Source of the DNA: Anthopleura xanthogrammica
Taxonomy: Eukaryota; Cnidaria; Anthozoa; Actiniaria; Actiniidae
Reading direction: 5' to 3'
Length of the DNA: 64,000 nt
NCBI GenBank assembly: GCA_964019055.1
Contig: OZ025207.1
Location: 21,396,617-21,460,616, forward strand
Shown here piece after piece: positions 1 to 22,234 of the stretch. Below the pieces are notes generated by a model. It did not search any database and was not told where the DNA came from. It saw only the letters and a program-made list of their open reading frames with translations. How positions within the stretch are numbered: the first letter of the stretch is position 1; the number at the start of each line of letters is the position of its first letter. Position numbers and translations under genes: made by a program.

Positions 1-10238
<10,238 letters not shown>

Positions 10239-12443
10239 CTGTAAAGTAATAATAATTTTGTCTCGAGATTAGAGTCAACAAAGACGATCCAAACGAACTG
10301 AAGTATCTTAGATTTGAACTTCGAGGACGTCAGCACTGATCGACTTTAGTCTTACTTACCGCTTTATTCGTGGATTTTTGTGAATTAAAACGTTTCGTAG
10401 GCGCCACCGAGAATCAAAAGAAAGAAGAAGACATTGAATTAGAAACTTTATGAGTTAGAAAGGGATAAAGACATACGAGGGAACTATTGACAGATGAATC
10501 AAAAAATCTGAAGGAAAGCTTCAGAGAGGCAGCTTTGCGCAATGCTAACGCGAAAGCTTTCAAAAAAACATTAACAGAAGCCATAAACTAAAAACTTTTC
10601 AAGCTAGATGGCTTCAATAGAGAATTCTCTTGACTTACACATCCTTAGAACGAAGAATAGTAGCTGTTCTTAGCAGTGATGGCCAACAAAACACGCCTTT
10701 TAATATTCTAGAGTTTATCGGTGAACCATTTACGCGCCTTTGAAATACGCATGCGTCACTCCTAACTTGTCAACCGGAAGTGATTTGATCATCTGTGAAC
10801 TAGCCAAAAAAACCACGAATTTCCTTGTGTTTTAGACAGGAAATTCGTATTTTTTTTACTCCTAAGCGGAAAATAAACAGAAATACTAAGGTGTGATTGG
10901 GTTTGATAGTATTAGGCATAGCTTTGGACTGAGTTATGGTCTAGTTTAGACTAAAAGGGAGTGTCTGCCATTTTCACCTGTTGCTTTGGGTCTTTGTTTC
11001 AATCTGTCGTCTCCAGGTGTAGCAGAACTTTGATGTTTGAATAATTTGATAGGATTTTGTAACAAAAAGAGCGCAAATCTTCAATAGTAAAGACACACCC
11101 TTCTGACTTAAAGAACGCGCGGGTTTTAATGAGCGGCGCTGCTGTGTCACAATGTATTGTACGATATGTTATTGTAAACTATTTACAGTTTTGAACTTAA
11201 AAATACCAGTCAAATTTGTCCATGTTATGTTTTGTTAGTATTTGGTACGTTTATGTAAATCAATATTTTATGCAGTTGTCAGAAAGGAATAATGGTGCTT
11301 CAACTGACATGCCGTTTATTAAAATCCGGTAGAATAAACTTAAAAAAATATGGGATGCCCAAAGGTGGTTGTGATATCATTTTATTTTATTTTTATTTTA
11401 TTTTATTTTCGTTTCTTTTCATCTACTCTTTTCGGGTTTCTTTTTTTTTTTTTTTTTTTTTGTTGTTGTTTTTTTGTTTTTTGTTTCATCTTTTTTTCGT
11501 TTCTTTTTCTTTCATTTTTGACCAAAAATCGGCTATATCATTTAATCATTTTAGCTCATTTTCTCACTGGTTTTTTACTTCTATATTTCAAAAAGTATTT
11601 CTGACAAGAATCTATTGTTTTTATATGTTGACAAATGTGACTGTTCATCATTGTTACTGATACCGCTTGTTATGCTGTTTAGGGTTCGTTTTAAGTTTCT
11701 TTTGTCTTCTTCATTAAATTCTTTGAGGGAGCGCTGAAGCGAGCAAGCACCCCAATGTGACTGTTTTTCACTTCGTTCCACATGAAATCATTTTCCATGA
11801 TTAAGATTTTCTCGTCCATGCGACTCCAGAAACCATTAAGAAAGTTTCTGTTACTTTCTAAGAACCTAAAATCACTATCTACTGACACTGATGTCAAAAT
11901 CGAAATGTCGAAAAGTTGAGTAAACGTTTTGGAATCTTTTTCCTGCTAGACTCATACTCGAAATTATTTAAATTGAAGCGTAGAAGCCGTTTGCATAAAT
12001 ACTTTTAACCTTATAGAATACATCGTTTAAGATTACTGTAGAATTACTGTCAGCGTATGGCGGGCTTCCTGTGGTGGGAGCAGCATTCCGTGCAAGCTGT
12101 ACTCGAGTATCACTTCCGGTTTTTTACCCATCCCTTTTTATGTACTTATGACAGATTTACACAATTCTTCAAAAGTTGACAAATCTAGACACAAATTAGG
12201 ATATTTAAGAATGACTGGGAAAGAGAATCCCTTCATATGTTACGTCACGTGTTAGCTCAAATATTTGATTTTTGGCGGGAAAGTTTTTATCATAACTGCT
12301 GCACAGCGGAGTACACCATGAATCCAACATGGCGGAAACGTTTCTTTTTCTAAAATAGAGTCAAAACTATGCTAAATTTAGTGTGTTTCAGCTTACTAAA
12401 GTGGCCGATAATTGAAATTCTTACAATTTTATAGTATTAGCTA
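10239..12443. promoter_or_regulatory. Divergent intergenic region between septin and USB1
   Basis: The two genes start head to head about 2.2 kb apart. A septin 5'UTR exon probably ends at 10360. The middle holds a T-rich tract (11370-11520) and no convincing coding sequence. Promoter elements cannot be placed with certainty. Confidence 0.4.
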
Positions 12444-15400
12444 ATGTCTAAGAGAAAATGTGATGGGCTGGCGCAATTGGTCAGTTCGTATTTTGACGAA
12501 GACGATTCAGACCAAAATACGTCTTCAAATGAAGACGAGAAAGAAGAACAGATACCTAAAGGGGAGGAATATCTGCAGGGGAATGGAATTGAAAGAGCTA
12601 AAAAGATTAAATTGAGTCTAGATGAAGTAGCAGCCAAGAAGTAAGTATGGTTTAATTTCTATAAACGAAGAGATATATATAGGAACCAATGAGTAAGAGT
12701 GCAGCTCCCAGGTTTCCCCCCTCCCCCCCCCCCCCCCCCCCTCTCCATAGACGTTAAGTTTATTGGTCAATTTGTTCTTAAATTTCCTTTTATCCAATGT
12801 GGTTTGAAAAGTATATTATTACTAATGTGAACCATACTGATGTTGCTAAAATTGACAAGACCAGACATGTACTGTAAGCTCTCTCCATGCAGTAATTCCC
12901 AGTCATGAGCTAACTAGTCTCTGGGAATCAAGGGTAGTGTAGCGATAGCAGGGCTGTAGGTCAAAATTATAGGGGTGCTATATTCTAAAATGCCCTATGT
13001 ATTAGTAACAGACCGAAAATTTTCAGTGTTCAATATACAGTACATCCAAAATTATTGGGGGGGGGGGGGGGGCAGGCCCCTCCCCCCGCTATGGCCCTGA
13101 ATAGTGCACTTGCATTTCACAGAGTTTGTTTTTCTAAATATTTTCCAGTTTTCCTCTCTTCCCAAAACCAACAAACCACATTCTAATTACATCAACCCAG
13201 AGGTTGTTTCAGGGTATCTGTAAAAAAAAATTGGCCTTGTACTCCTGGGATAGTGAAATAGGAGGACCGGCCCTTTGGCACCAAAACTCGAACCCTGAAA
13301 CAATCTCTTGGTAGGGTTTTGGGAAAGAATGCTCATCTACCCCTTTCAAGTTGATGGCCTCAATTTGTATTGTTTTTGTTTGTCTTACCAGAGAAGAAGC
13401 AAGCTTACCTTTACCCACAGGAATCTTGAATATGTTTAATGACAAAGGTGTTTTATATAATAATTAGGCAAGAGTAAAAATAGATAAATAAATGAATAAT
13501 CAACCTTTAATTATTTTAATTTTTTTTCCTTCTAACTATATCCTTGCTTTTCAATTTTTTTTCTACGTATATTTACGGCGCGACATGCAAAAGTAAGACC
13601 ACAAATTTTAAAGTTGGGAGGGGGGCTAAAATTAGAAAATACAAAAGATCAGGATGCAAAAGGAAAAAAGTGGAGGAGCTAAACCCCCCCCCCTCAACCT
13701 CCCGGCTCTGCTGTCCCTGGAGTACTATGTAATTTAGTACTTCTTCTATGAAATAATACCTCTATCAGCTGTTAATGATTTATAACTTACTATTAATATC
13801 TGTGTTCTTAGATGCAGATGACACAGCTAGTCATGATGGGAGAGTAAGATCCTTTGAGCACTTTCCTGGGAACTGGGCTTTGCACATTTATGCTCCATGT
13901 AAGTAATTATCAAGAATCAACTATTAAAGAAGTTTTCATGAGTGGGAAACAATATGGCAAATTCATAGCTGTACTGTACCTATACTATATCTTACTATAG
14001 CCGTAACTATGCATTGTGGTTGGATGAATTACTGGAAGACAATGGAAAGCCATTTCAATGTTACAGCATGTCGTACCATGTACAGGTCGTACTGTGATTC
14101 ATGAATGCATTGTCTTTAGTTCCAGCTCCAAGATGTCTAGGTCCAATTATTCAGTGTCTGGTTGATAGTTTACCATCAGCTATTCCTGCTACAATGCATT
14201 TGTTCCCACTGTCTGATCTTCATGTTAGCCTATCGAGAACAGTTCCTGTTAGGCATTACTGGATTGAACCAATTGTGCAGCAACTGAGGGATAGTCTTTC
14301 CACAAAAGAAAGGTAGCCAAATAAATAGTTACATAATACTTTCATTAAACATATTTCAAATTCCAGTTAGTGCTACTTTGGGATTTCGCTTCCTCATGGA
14401 TTCTAACAGCTGGGCAAGTGTGTCATATCCTCCCTTCTTTCCAACATTGATCACTCTCCCATTTACCATTCCACCCATGCATGCATCTACTCATTCATCT
14501 CGCCAATGATCCCCTCCTCTTTGGTTGTTTGTTTGCTAACTATAGTTATAACTTATGGACCTTAACCATGGGTAGGAGATAACAGGCACTGCCGAGGAGG
14601 AGGGGCTAAGCCAACCAAATTTTTATCCAAAAAATGATTTTCTGTTAAATGAGTTGCCTTAAGTTTCAACATGACTTTAATGTGATAAATATGTTGCAAT
14701 TACCCCTCAAAACCCCAGCACTGGAAATAGCATTTTCAAGATTCTCAATTTCCAAATTTCCCTAGACAATAGGGGACAATTACAGGCACAGAGAAGGCTG
14801 AGAAGTGTCCTTCATAATTCAGCATTATTAATAGCTCCAGCCTACAAGTTAAAAAAATATACACCTTTAAAGTTTAATCCATTGCATTCTATTTTAATCT
14901 CTATTTTGTAGGTTTAGTTGCATAATTGAAAAGCCACACTTTTATGTCAATGATGAAAAAACAAGGTAATTTTTTTGAAATCTTTCATCAGTGGTACCTT
15001 TAACTCATTAGAATTCCTCTTCTTACTTCTACCATTTCCTTTAGGTCATTCCTGGGATTAAAAATTTCAACTGGAGAACAACAGGTAGAAGGACTTTTAT
15101 TTATTTTCATGTTTATCTTGAATGTCTCTGACATCCTTTTGCATTTTTCATTTATGGCCATTATTTATCTATCTTAATATAAATTTGTATTCCCATAGTT
15201 CCAGAATCTTATCACTCTTGTGGATGATGTCTTGGCTGGATTTGCCTTGCCAAAATTCTATGAGGTAATTGCCCCTACCCCTCCCCCCCCCCCCCACCTC
15301 CACACACACACCCCAGTCGATTCCACCTTCCAATGATTTCTAAAAAAAACAACACAGGAAGACCATCAAAAGATGGATCTTTTGTTTCTCAGCAAAGGAA

Positions 15401-16749
15401 TGTTAATTAGAACACTCACTATGTAAACTTCAAGTAAGTACTGTAAGAATCAAGGTTCCCATTCTCTTAATAAGTTTTTAGGAAATCAAGGGTGGCATAG
15501 TGTTAGAGCATTTGCCTCTCACTTCTGGGGTCTCAATTCTTGGACTTGGCATCACATGTGAGTAGAGTTTGTTGCGTCTCTCCCTTGATTGAAGTGTCAT
15601 ACTCTGGGTTCTCCAGTTTTCCTCCCTCCCTCCTAATAAGCTAAATTCCAATTCAATCAGTGAGTTAGCCATGCCCTGACTCTGATCAGCCCAGAGATCA
15701 AAAACAACCTCTGGACTGATCAACATCAGGGCATGGCTAACAAACAATTTTTTTTATGCTGAAAAAGAGGACCACAAAAACCACCAAAATATTTATGTGC
15801 TATGTTGACACCTCTGTCATTTCCTTCAGAACCCATCATTTCATATCAGTGTTGCCTGGTGTCTTGGTGATATTTACACTCAAATAACAAGGGATGATGA
15901 GGACAGACTCCAGGTAAGAAAAAAATGAGAAATGACTTTAATTCTCGAAGACTTAGGGTGCTTTTCATGAGTCAGAACTGGTGGCCAGACGGGTTCATTT
16001 ATAAAGAGAATACAGTTATTAAACAGAACGGTCCAGCCAGTTCAGCCAGATCAAGCAATTAGCCGGTAACCAAACGAGCAAGGGACTGTGTACTACAGTA
16101 GATGTGTCTGTGACCTCACTCCCATTGACACGTTATTTGTTACTTGCATTTGAGGAAGGTATAGCTAGTTGATAAGGACTGACCCCTCTCCCCCAGGGGA
16201 GTCCGAGTTTGAAAAACTAATTTAATTAAGATTCCAGGAAAAAATAACCCCATCACATGAAAGAGCAACATGCGACAAACTTACTTACCAAGTTTCAGGA
16301 TGTTTGCCTTTATAGAAACAATGTTATGAGCATTTAAACAGTGCCAAGATTACAGAAAAATGTATGGTGTCCCTCCAAACGTGTTTGTAAATTAAATCAA
16401 ATTTGAGAAAGTTGGTTCCAGTCCCCTGCTCGTTTTGTTACCGGCCAATTCCTAAATTGTATCCACTATTAAGATGGAATGTGTAAAGACGGGGAAACAC
16501 TCGAGAAAAAGGCCTTGAAGTTCTCCCTTTTAAGTTTAGCGGTCTGGCCGGTCAGTTCCGACTAATGGAAAGTTCCCTTTGTACCTTAGTTCCTGTACAA
16601 AAAAGTAGGACGTCATCCTTTTGTTTCTCTTGCAGACAGTTTTTAATTCTATGATGACAGAGAAATCCTTCAGTAGCTTATTATTTGACGTAAGTGAAGT
16701 CAGATGTAAGGTTGGCAAGAAACTCTTCACCTTCAGTCTTGCTGAATAA
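12444..16749 (+). CDS. USB1: U6 snRNA phosphodiesterase USB1, nine exons
   Basis: USB1 is a nuclear 2H-superfamily 3'-5' RNA exonuclease that trims the oligo(U) tail of U6 snRNA and leaves a protected end. The phase-consistent exons are 12444-12640, 13392-13447, 13812-13898, 14120-14312, 14912-14965, 15045-15084, 15199-15264, 15830-15913 and 16636-16749, giving 296 residues; animal USB1 is about 265 to 300. Both catalytic HxS motifs are present: HVS at residues 148-150 and HIS at 236-238 in the context NPSFHISVAWCLGD. The GRVRSFEHFPGNWALHIYAP block (94-113) and LPLPTGILNMF (71-81) also match USB1. The N-terminal 65 residues are acidic, Ser-rich and unconserved. The start is the first ATG of the acidic frame. 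Introns contain a SINE and poly-C/poly-G runs. Confidence 0.93.
12717..12742. repeat. Poly-C tract in USB1 intron 1
   Basis: A near-pure cytosine run; a poly-G run of the same kind is at 13058-13073. Such runs also occur at 15283-15297, 20396-20415, 27870-27885, 63107-63116 and 63827-63836. They are assembly-risk sites and possible G-quadruplex formers. Confidence 0.8.
13955..14095. repeat. Dispersed repeat shared with 61145-61285
   Basis: Both segments share AGCTGTACTGTA, then TTAGCCGTAACT-like sequence, then GACAATGGAAAGCCATTTCA and CACCATGTAC-like sequence over about 130 bp, including the internal palindrome TGGAAAGCCATTTCA. Here it lies within a USB1 intron. Confidence 0.7.
15478..15740 (+). 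mobile_element. tRNA-derived SINE with 57-bp-type tail
   Basis: The head, GGTGGCATAGTGTTAGAGCA then CTCTCACTTCTGGGG, resembles a tRNA A-box region, with a degenerate B box after it. The body contains CTCTCCCTTGATT and TTCTCCAGTTTTCCTCC. It ends with a tail matching the 57-bp repeat unit (GTTAGCCATGCCCTGAC, then ACAACCTCTGGACTGATCAA). It lies in a USB1 intron and is the clearest SINE copy in the window. Confidence 0.75.
16085..16200. repeat. Direct repeat, copy 1 (partner at 16840-16950)
   Basis: Both copies contain TACTACAGTAGATGTGTCTG, TGACCTCACTCCCATTGACA, GCATTTGAGG and GACCCCTCTCCCCCAGGGGA. One copy lies in the last USB1 intron and the other just beyond the gene, suggesting local duplication or a dispersed element. 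Confidence 0.75.
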
Positions 16750-18089
16750 AGGAACCCTGAGGAGGGCCGGCCAATCAGGAATTGTGCATGATCTCTTTAG
16801 ATAACTGAACGTCATTACTAAGTATTATCCAGTCAAGTACTACAGTAGATGTGTCTGTGACCTCACTCCCATTGACACGTTATTACGTTATTTGTTACTT
16901 GCATTTGAGGTAGAGCTAGTTGATAAGGCCTGACCCCTCTCCCCCAGGGGAAATATTGGATACTTCCCTGGAGAGTCAAGAGATACAGTAGAGTGAGGAT
17001 GATTAGTCGAAGCTAATAGGGAGTGATCCCTGCTCCCAAGGGAAATACTGGATACATGTGTATTAATAAAGGTTTATAGTTTGTAGACACTTTATAGGCC
17101 ACTTTAGAAACGAGCAAGGGACTGGGGCGAGTTTTGAATTTTAATCTAATTAGCAAAAAAAAAGTTTGTCATCTGATAAACCTTCTCAAGATTAGTAAGT
17201 CTGGCGAATTTGTACGTGTTTCGTTAAAAAGAAACAGATTTTCAAAAGTGTCAAAAATTTACAAAGAATGTATGGTTTATAGTAGGGACGCTTGTCCCCT
17301 GTAACCATACTGACATTCTTTGTAAATTTTTGACACTTTTAAAAGCCAATAATTTTTTAACGTCTAGAAATGGTGTTGTAACTGGCATTACACTGGCAAA
17401 CGGCACTGTTAAGATTTTTGCGTTTTTTTCCCCGAGTTTCCGATTTTCCACATCGAAACGTCTACAAAAACGTTTTAGCCATTCCGAGTTTGAAGAAAAA
17501 ACTGGGTCGAGTTGGCATTGCAGTGTAATTGGCGGACTGTTTTAGGCGACGAAAGTAAGACGCCATTTGGGAAAGATGTTCCCTGATGTTCCCTCCCACA
17601 ATGCACTGCAACCTCGGAATTTCTAATAAGCCAAAAAACTTTCTGATTTTCTTTCAGCTCGTTCTGTTGTCGAAAACTTTTAAGTTTCGAAAACTTTTAA
17701 GCTTAAAACACGATTCTGTTAAGTCTAAACTGGACTGTGCAATCATTTCTTGCATGAAAACTAGCTCCGTTATAACATATGACGTTTATTACCACCATGA
17801 ATATGAATATGGTGCTTTAGTTATAGAAGTAGGTACACAAAATTATTGTATTTTTTTATTATATTTAATACTATTATAGGCTCAGTTCCCCTTGAAGGCC
17901 GTACATGCGGGTCATTCTACGAGGCATCATTTTTACAGGGATTGCAAGACGTAATCCATGGAGGATAGAATATGTCCATCGAATCTCGTCATCTGAGATC
18001 AAACATACAAAAACATAATATGTATCAGTTGATCGTTTTTTATTTTTCTCGTGAAATGCAGTTAGAGCTCTAAAGTCACGGGAAGCCCA

Positions 18090-18320
18090 ACCTATGCATG
18101 ACGCTGCGTGACATATCCTTCTTTAGGGACTTCCGTGACATATATTCTCTAGGGGAGCCTCTTGAATAAAGCTGGCTCACCTTGCGTGACATATACTTCT
18201 ATAAGGGCTTGCGTGACATATCTTTCTATAAGGGAGTCCCAACTAGCAATAGTAGGCGCTTCTTGAATGAGGCTGACTCACCTTGCGTGACATATATCCT
18301 TCTATAGGGGATCCCAGCTA
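18090..18320. repeat. Short tandem or interspersed repeats around GCGTGACATAT
   Basis: Five occurrences of C(G)TGACATAT followed by CTTCTATAGGG-like sequence, with longer repeats TCTTGAATAAAGCTGGCTCA and TCTTGAATGAGGCTGACTCA. It looks like a degenerate tandem duplication. Confidence 0.6.
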
Positions 18321-19959
18321 GGAACGATAAGCGTCTTCTCTTGATTTCTTTATCCTTTTTATGTGGTTTTGTTTTCTTGGAAGGCTGCTGCTTTTCTTTG
18401 ATTTCTTTTCTTCGTTCAACCATAAATCTATTACGTTAAGAAAAAGTGATTTGTTACAAGATATCCCTCGATTGTGTAGATGGGTTGAAATGGATACTTA
18501 GAAGAAACCTTCAATAAACTAGACGCTCTTGGAGCGTTCACTGGGTTGCCTGTGCGAGAGCTCGCCCACTCTCCATTATTTCTTACCAAAGTGTTCCTTT
18601 TGGGTTCAAAGTCCCCCTTTATTAAAAAAAACATTTTAAATTCTAGTAAGACATTAGTGTTGCGTTACTGACTTGTCAACGCATATTAGATTTCTACTTG
18701 ACCTACTAGAGTACCTTTCAAGACTAGCTGATGAAATAAACATATCTATTTCAGTATCGAAACTGTTCGCTTCAAAACAAACGTTTTATCAATGTAAATA
18801 CTCTTAGCCAAAATGTGTTTAAGTGGTCATTTGTTTTTCCCTCAGTTTTTGTTTTTTGTATTTTCATAAATGGAAATATTCAACAAGGAGTCTTGGCAGT
18901 TCGCTTTCTTGTAGATCACTATCAGCTCGTCTGACTTCTACAAGTTCTTGGAGTCAGCTTTCATCAAAGCTTTGTTTGTCACTCGTTTTGTAGTTTGTCT
19001 CTCGTTCTGTAGTTTGTCTCAGTATATTTTTTTGTATCTGAGATCTGGTAAGATCTAGTTTGATCATAGCTAGGTAGTTTATAGATTCTCTTAGTCTATT
19101 TTGACTAGTTTGTCTAGTTCTACGATTCTCATACCGTAGTTTGCTCATAGATTCTCAGAGATAGCTCATAGATTCTCAGACTTCTCTCTTTGAGTATGTG
19201 GACCAACCCGTTCCAAAATCGCTCATTAACATCTTTTAGTGTGTGTCTACCACGTACGGCGTGTGTTTGTAAGTAGTTTAAGCGTAGCGTTAAAAAACCT
19301 AAAGACAATAGTACGCAACATAACTACAGACAAAATAGTACTTCACGAACCCTGAACGAATGAATTAATGGTGACACAACACTAAAAACTATAAATACAT
19401 CGATGTCGTGTGACAACTTCATTGGACATTGGAAATTGTTTACAAATTCTCGACCAATCATGACGTGTGAAATTATGGTCTACCTGACGCCCGAAAAACG
19501 GATCTCATTTTAAGACTGGTTTGCTACCATAGCAACCCAGTAAAAAACGAAAAATTTCATCGAACCCTGAAAAGATTTTTGGGCTCAATTCGAGGTGAAT
19601 CAAGGGAGAGAACCAATCACATGTCGAGTTTCAGGAATCAAAATGGAGACCTCAGAAGTAAGCTGCCGCTTACCACCCTTGATTCCCGAATGATGAATGA
19701 TGTTATTGTGATATCCCTTCTCCTCTAAGTCATGTTTCTTAACATCGCGACCCCTCCCCTCCCTCCTTTGGATCTGCTTATTGCCCCATAAAAGACGTGT
19801 AGTGATAGCTTCCTCGACAGGAGTCTCTCTTCGTTCAATTTTTTGGAGCTTGGGATCCCTATGTGATAAAGTTATCCTACCAAAGAAACAATCTAGAAAA
19901 CCCAAACCAAAGAAAGACGTCTGTGAAGGAGGCCACAGTATTCCTATTCCAAGGAAGCC

Positions 19960-20088
19960 TTACTTTTTCCAGTAGTGAATCAGTGTAGTGAATACAGCCA
20001 GTGCCGCTTCATGGAAGATCCCACGCTCAATAATCCCTGACCGAACAAGGTTGGAGATACTATCTGCCTGTTCGGTTGATATGTTGAT
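19960..20088 (-). CDS. Unidentified candidate terminal exon
   Basis: On the minus strand a good acceptor (TATCTCCCTACAG) at 20090-20089 opens a 42-codon frame ending in TAA at 19962-19960. Its product begins INISTEQADSISNLVRSGII and ends in HYWKK. The frame could also splice through a GTAAGG donor overlapping the stop. I do not recognise the family and found no upstream exon between here and 22.2 kb, so this may be the remnant of a gene or a chance ORF. Confidence 0.3.
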   Translation of the reverse strand: MNISTEQADSISNLVRSGIIERGIFHEAALAVFTTLIHYWKK

Positions 20089-20395
20089 CTGTAGGGAGAT
20101 ACAATCAAATATCAAAGTAACACATAAAAAAATGTATAATGTAGTGAAAATTATTTAACCTGGAAGAAACCAAAGAAATGAAATAAGATCGTTTTTCCTA
20201 AAAGGGCTACAATTTCACTCAATTTGACTTGTATTCAGGGTTCGTACGGGTTTTGGAAAAGTTTTGGAAAATTAATTTATGGTCTACTAGGCTATAGAAA
20301 AGTTATGGAATTTTTTCGTAGCTTCTCTGCAGTATTGTTTTGCATTGCTAAATGTATGTTGAATGTTTCAGATCGGAGAGGGAGAGAGAGAGACG

Positions 20396-20415
20396 GGGGG
20401 GGGGGGGGGGGGGGA
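20396..20415. repeat. Poly-G tract
   Basis: A continuous run of about 18-20 guanines after a GAGAGAGAGA stretch. Confidence 0.8.
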
Positions 20416-20569
20416 GAGGAGACCTCCTACTTGTTTTACAGAATGTTTCGCTTAAATTATGAAAATATTTCCAGTTGAGCAACTTTCTTTTTTTTTTTTT
20501 CATTTATCGTATGGGTAATTAATCATAGGGTTTTTTCAAACACATCAAAAAGGTCAAACAGTTATGATG

Positions 20570-21466
20570 GGGTGTTACTAAACGCCGAAACACCGAAACA
20601 CCGAAGCAGTACCAAATCGAAACACTAGTTCACCCAAACTTTCAAATATCATATTTAAAAGAAGTAAACATGTGAATCTTATCATTTCGAAACCAATCTT
20701 CATCTATTTAGACCATTTTAGAACGTTTTAAGAATCAAATATCTGGAAGCTATGATGTCATCACTGTGGCTGATGCTATTCTAGATATATGTAATGTTTA
20801 CAAAAGAGCGGTTAACGTTACAACACGAGCTAAAGACGAGTCTGATAAACACTCGTTTAAACTTTCAATGTTAAGTCTGATAAACACGGACGTGAATGTT
20901 GTAAACGACTTATCCAACGTCTAGGTTCATGATGTAATTTTTGCAGTGAATTTTAAAAATTGAGATTGAGAAAATTCAAGTAAAAATTTATTCAGAGTGT
21001 CAGATCAGCGGGTCAGATGTACAACTCTCTTCACGGTCACGATTTCCTTCATGAATAATGAGTTGGATAATGATTTATACTTGATCAGGAATGCTCCAGG
21101 AAAGACTCGGCAGCACTCACTTACAACTGTAACGACTAGTTAATATGATATTTGAAAGTTTGGGTGATCTAGTGTTTCGATTTGGTACTGTTTCGGTGTA
21201 ACCCTTTCAATAGAAGAAATGTTATTAAATCACTAAGAAGGTCACGGATTATGACAGTTTACAGTGATGACATCATAGCTTCCAGATATTTGATTCTTAA
21301 AACGTTCTAAAATGGTTTAAATAGATGAAGATTGGTTTCGAAATGATAAGATTCACATGTTTACTTCTTTTAAATATGATATTTGAAAGTTTGGGTGAAC
21401 TAGTGTTTCGATTTGGTACTGCTTCGGTGTTTCGGTGTTTCGGTGTTTCGGCGTTTAGTAACACCC
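20570..21466. mobile_element. 897-bp element with about 200-bp terminal inverted repeats
   Basis: The left arm (20570-20767) starts GGGTGTTACTAAACGCCG and the right arm (21261-21466) ends CGGCGTTTAGTAACACCC. They are near-identical reverse complements over about 200 bp, differing mainly by one CGGTGTTT unit. A further partial copy of the arm occurs inside at 21148-21205. The interior has no transposase frame. It is a nonautonomous foldback/MITE-type DNA transposon. No target-site duplication is obvious. Confidence 0.88.
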
Positions 21467-22234
21467 ACCACTCTTTCTCCCAACAGCATATTATATTACA
21501 GTTTGTTTTCATAAAAATCAAAGGCCTCTTTGTTTCTCTTGGTAACCATAGTTAATAGACTATGTGGTAACTTAGCGAGGCTTACACCACTACCATTGCT
21601 AATGGTTATATGATTAACTTTAATTTATATGGATATAAATTCGCTTTATGTGAGATCGAATCTTGCGCTTCTTGGACCAAGAAAGCGACTGTGAAGTACA
21701 GGAGAGCTGAGGAGAGAAGTGACAACACAACCAAGATAAAATTCACTTCGCCAGTAAAGCCACAAGAACAACCAAACGGAAAGAAGCAAGAAAGCGAAAT
21801 ACCTATTACAATGTGCAGGAAACCTGAACAAGGGACCATTAAGGAAAGTACATATTAATATCAGTAAAACCATCGTGAAGAAGACTATGATTGGATAAGG
21901 TAAACGTTAACATTATGGGAGTAGGAATTTAAGCAAGAATAACGCTCTAAAGCAATAAGCTACAACTTAACGAGGGATCGAGGAAATATTATTTATGCCT
22001 TAATATCGCATATAATTCTAGGTCCAATACACAATAATACCGTATTGATTTAAACCGGCAAAAACAATGATTTATTAGATCGGAGATATGATCGAACACG
22101 TACATATGAGTACGATATCCTTTGAATACGAGAAGCCATTGTGTGAACAACACCATAACTTACTCAACACATACTCGACTCCTTTCCAAACACTGGGAGA
22201 AGCACATAAGTTGAGTTGAGAGCTTGTAGACGTA
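21467..22234. other. Region upstream of the ankyrin-kinase-KEN gene
   Basis: A small plus-strand open frame (21610-21858, 82 codons, Lys/Glu-rich) has no recognisable domain. The rest is AT-rich and probably holds the promoter and 5'UTR of the gene at 22235. Confidence 0.4.

Larger units (their letters stand above)
16750..20569. other. Repeat-rich intergenic region
   Basis: It contains the second direct-repeat copy (16840-16950), an inverted repeat at 17243-17345 (CAAAAATTTACAAAGAATG mirrored by CATTCTTTGTAAATTTTTG), short repeats of CTTGCGTGACATATACTTCT type at 18090-18310, and a minus-strand SINE-like segment at 19585-19695. One exon-like ORF is listed separately. Confidence 0.6.

Noticed and set aside
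11292..11660. Phe-rich 122-codon frame
   Set aside because: It translates a poly-T-rich intergenic tract.
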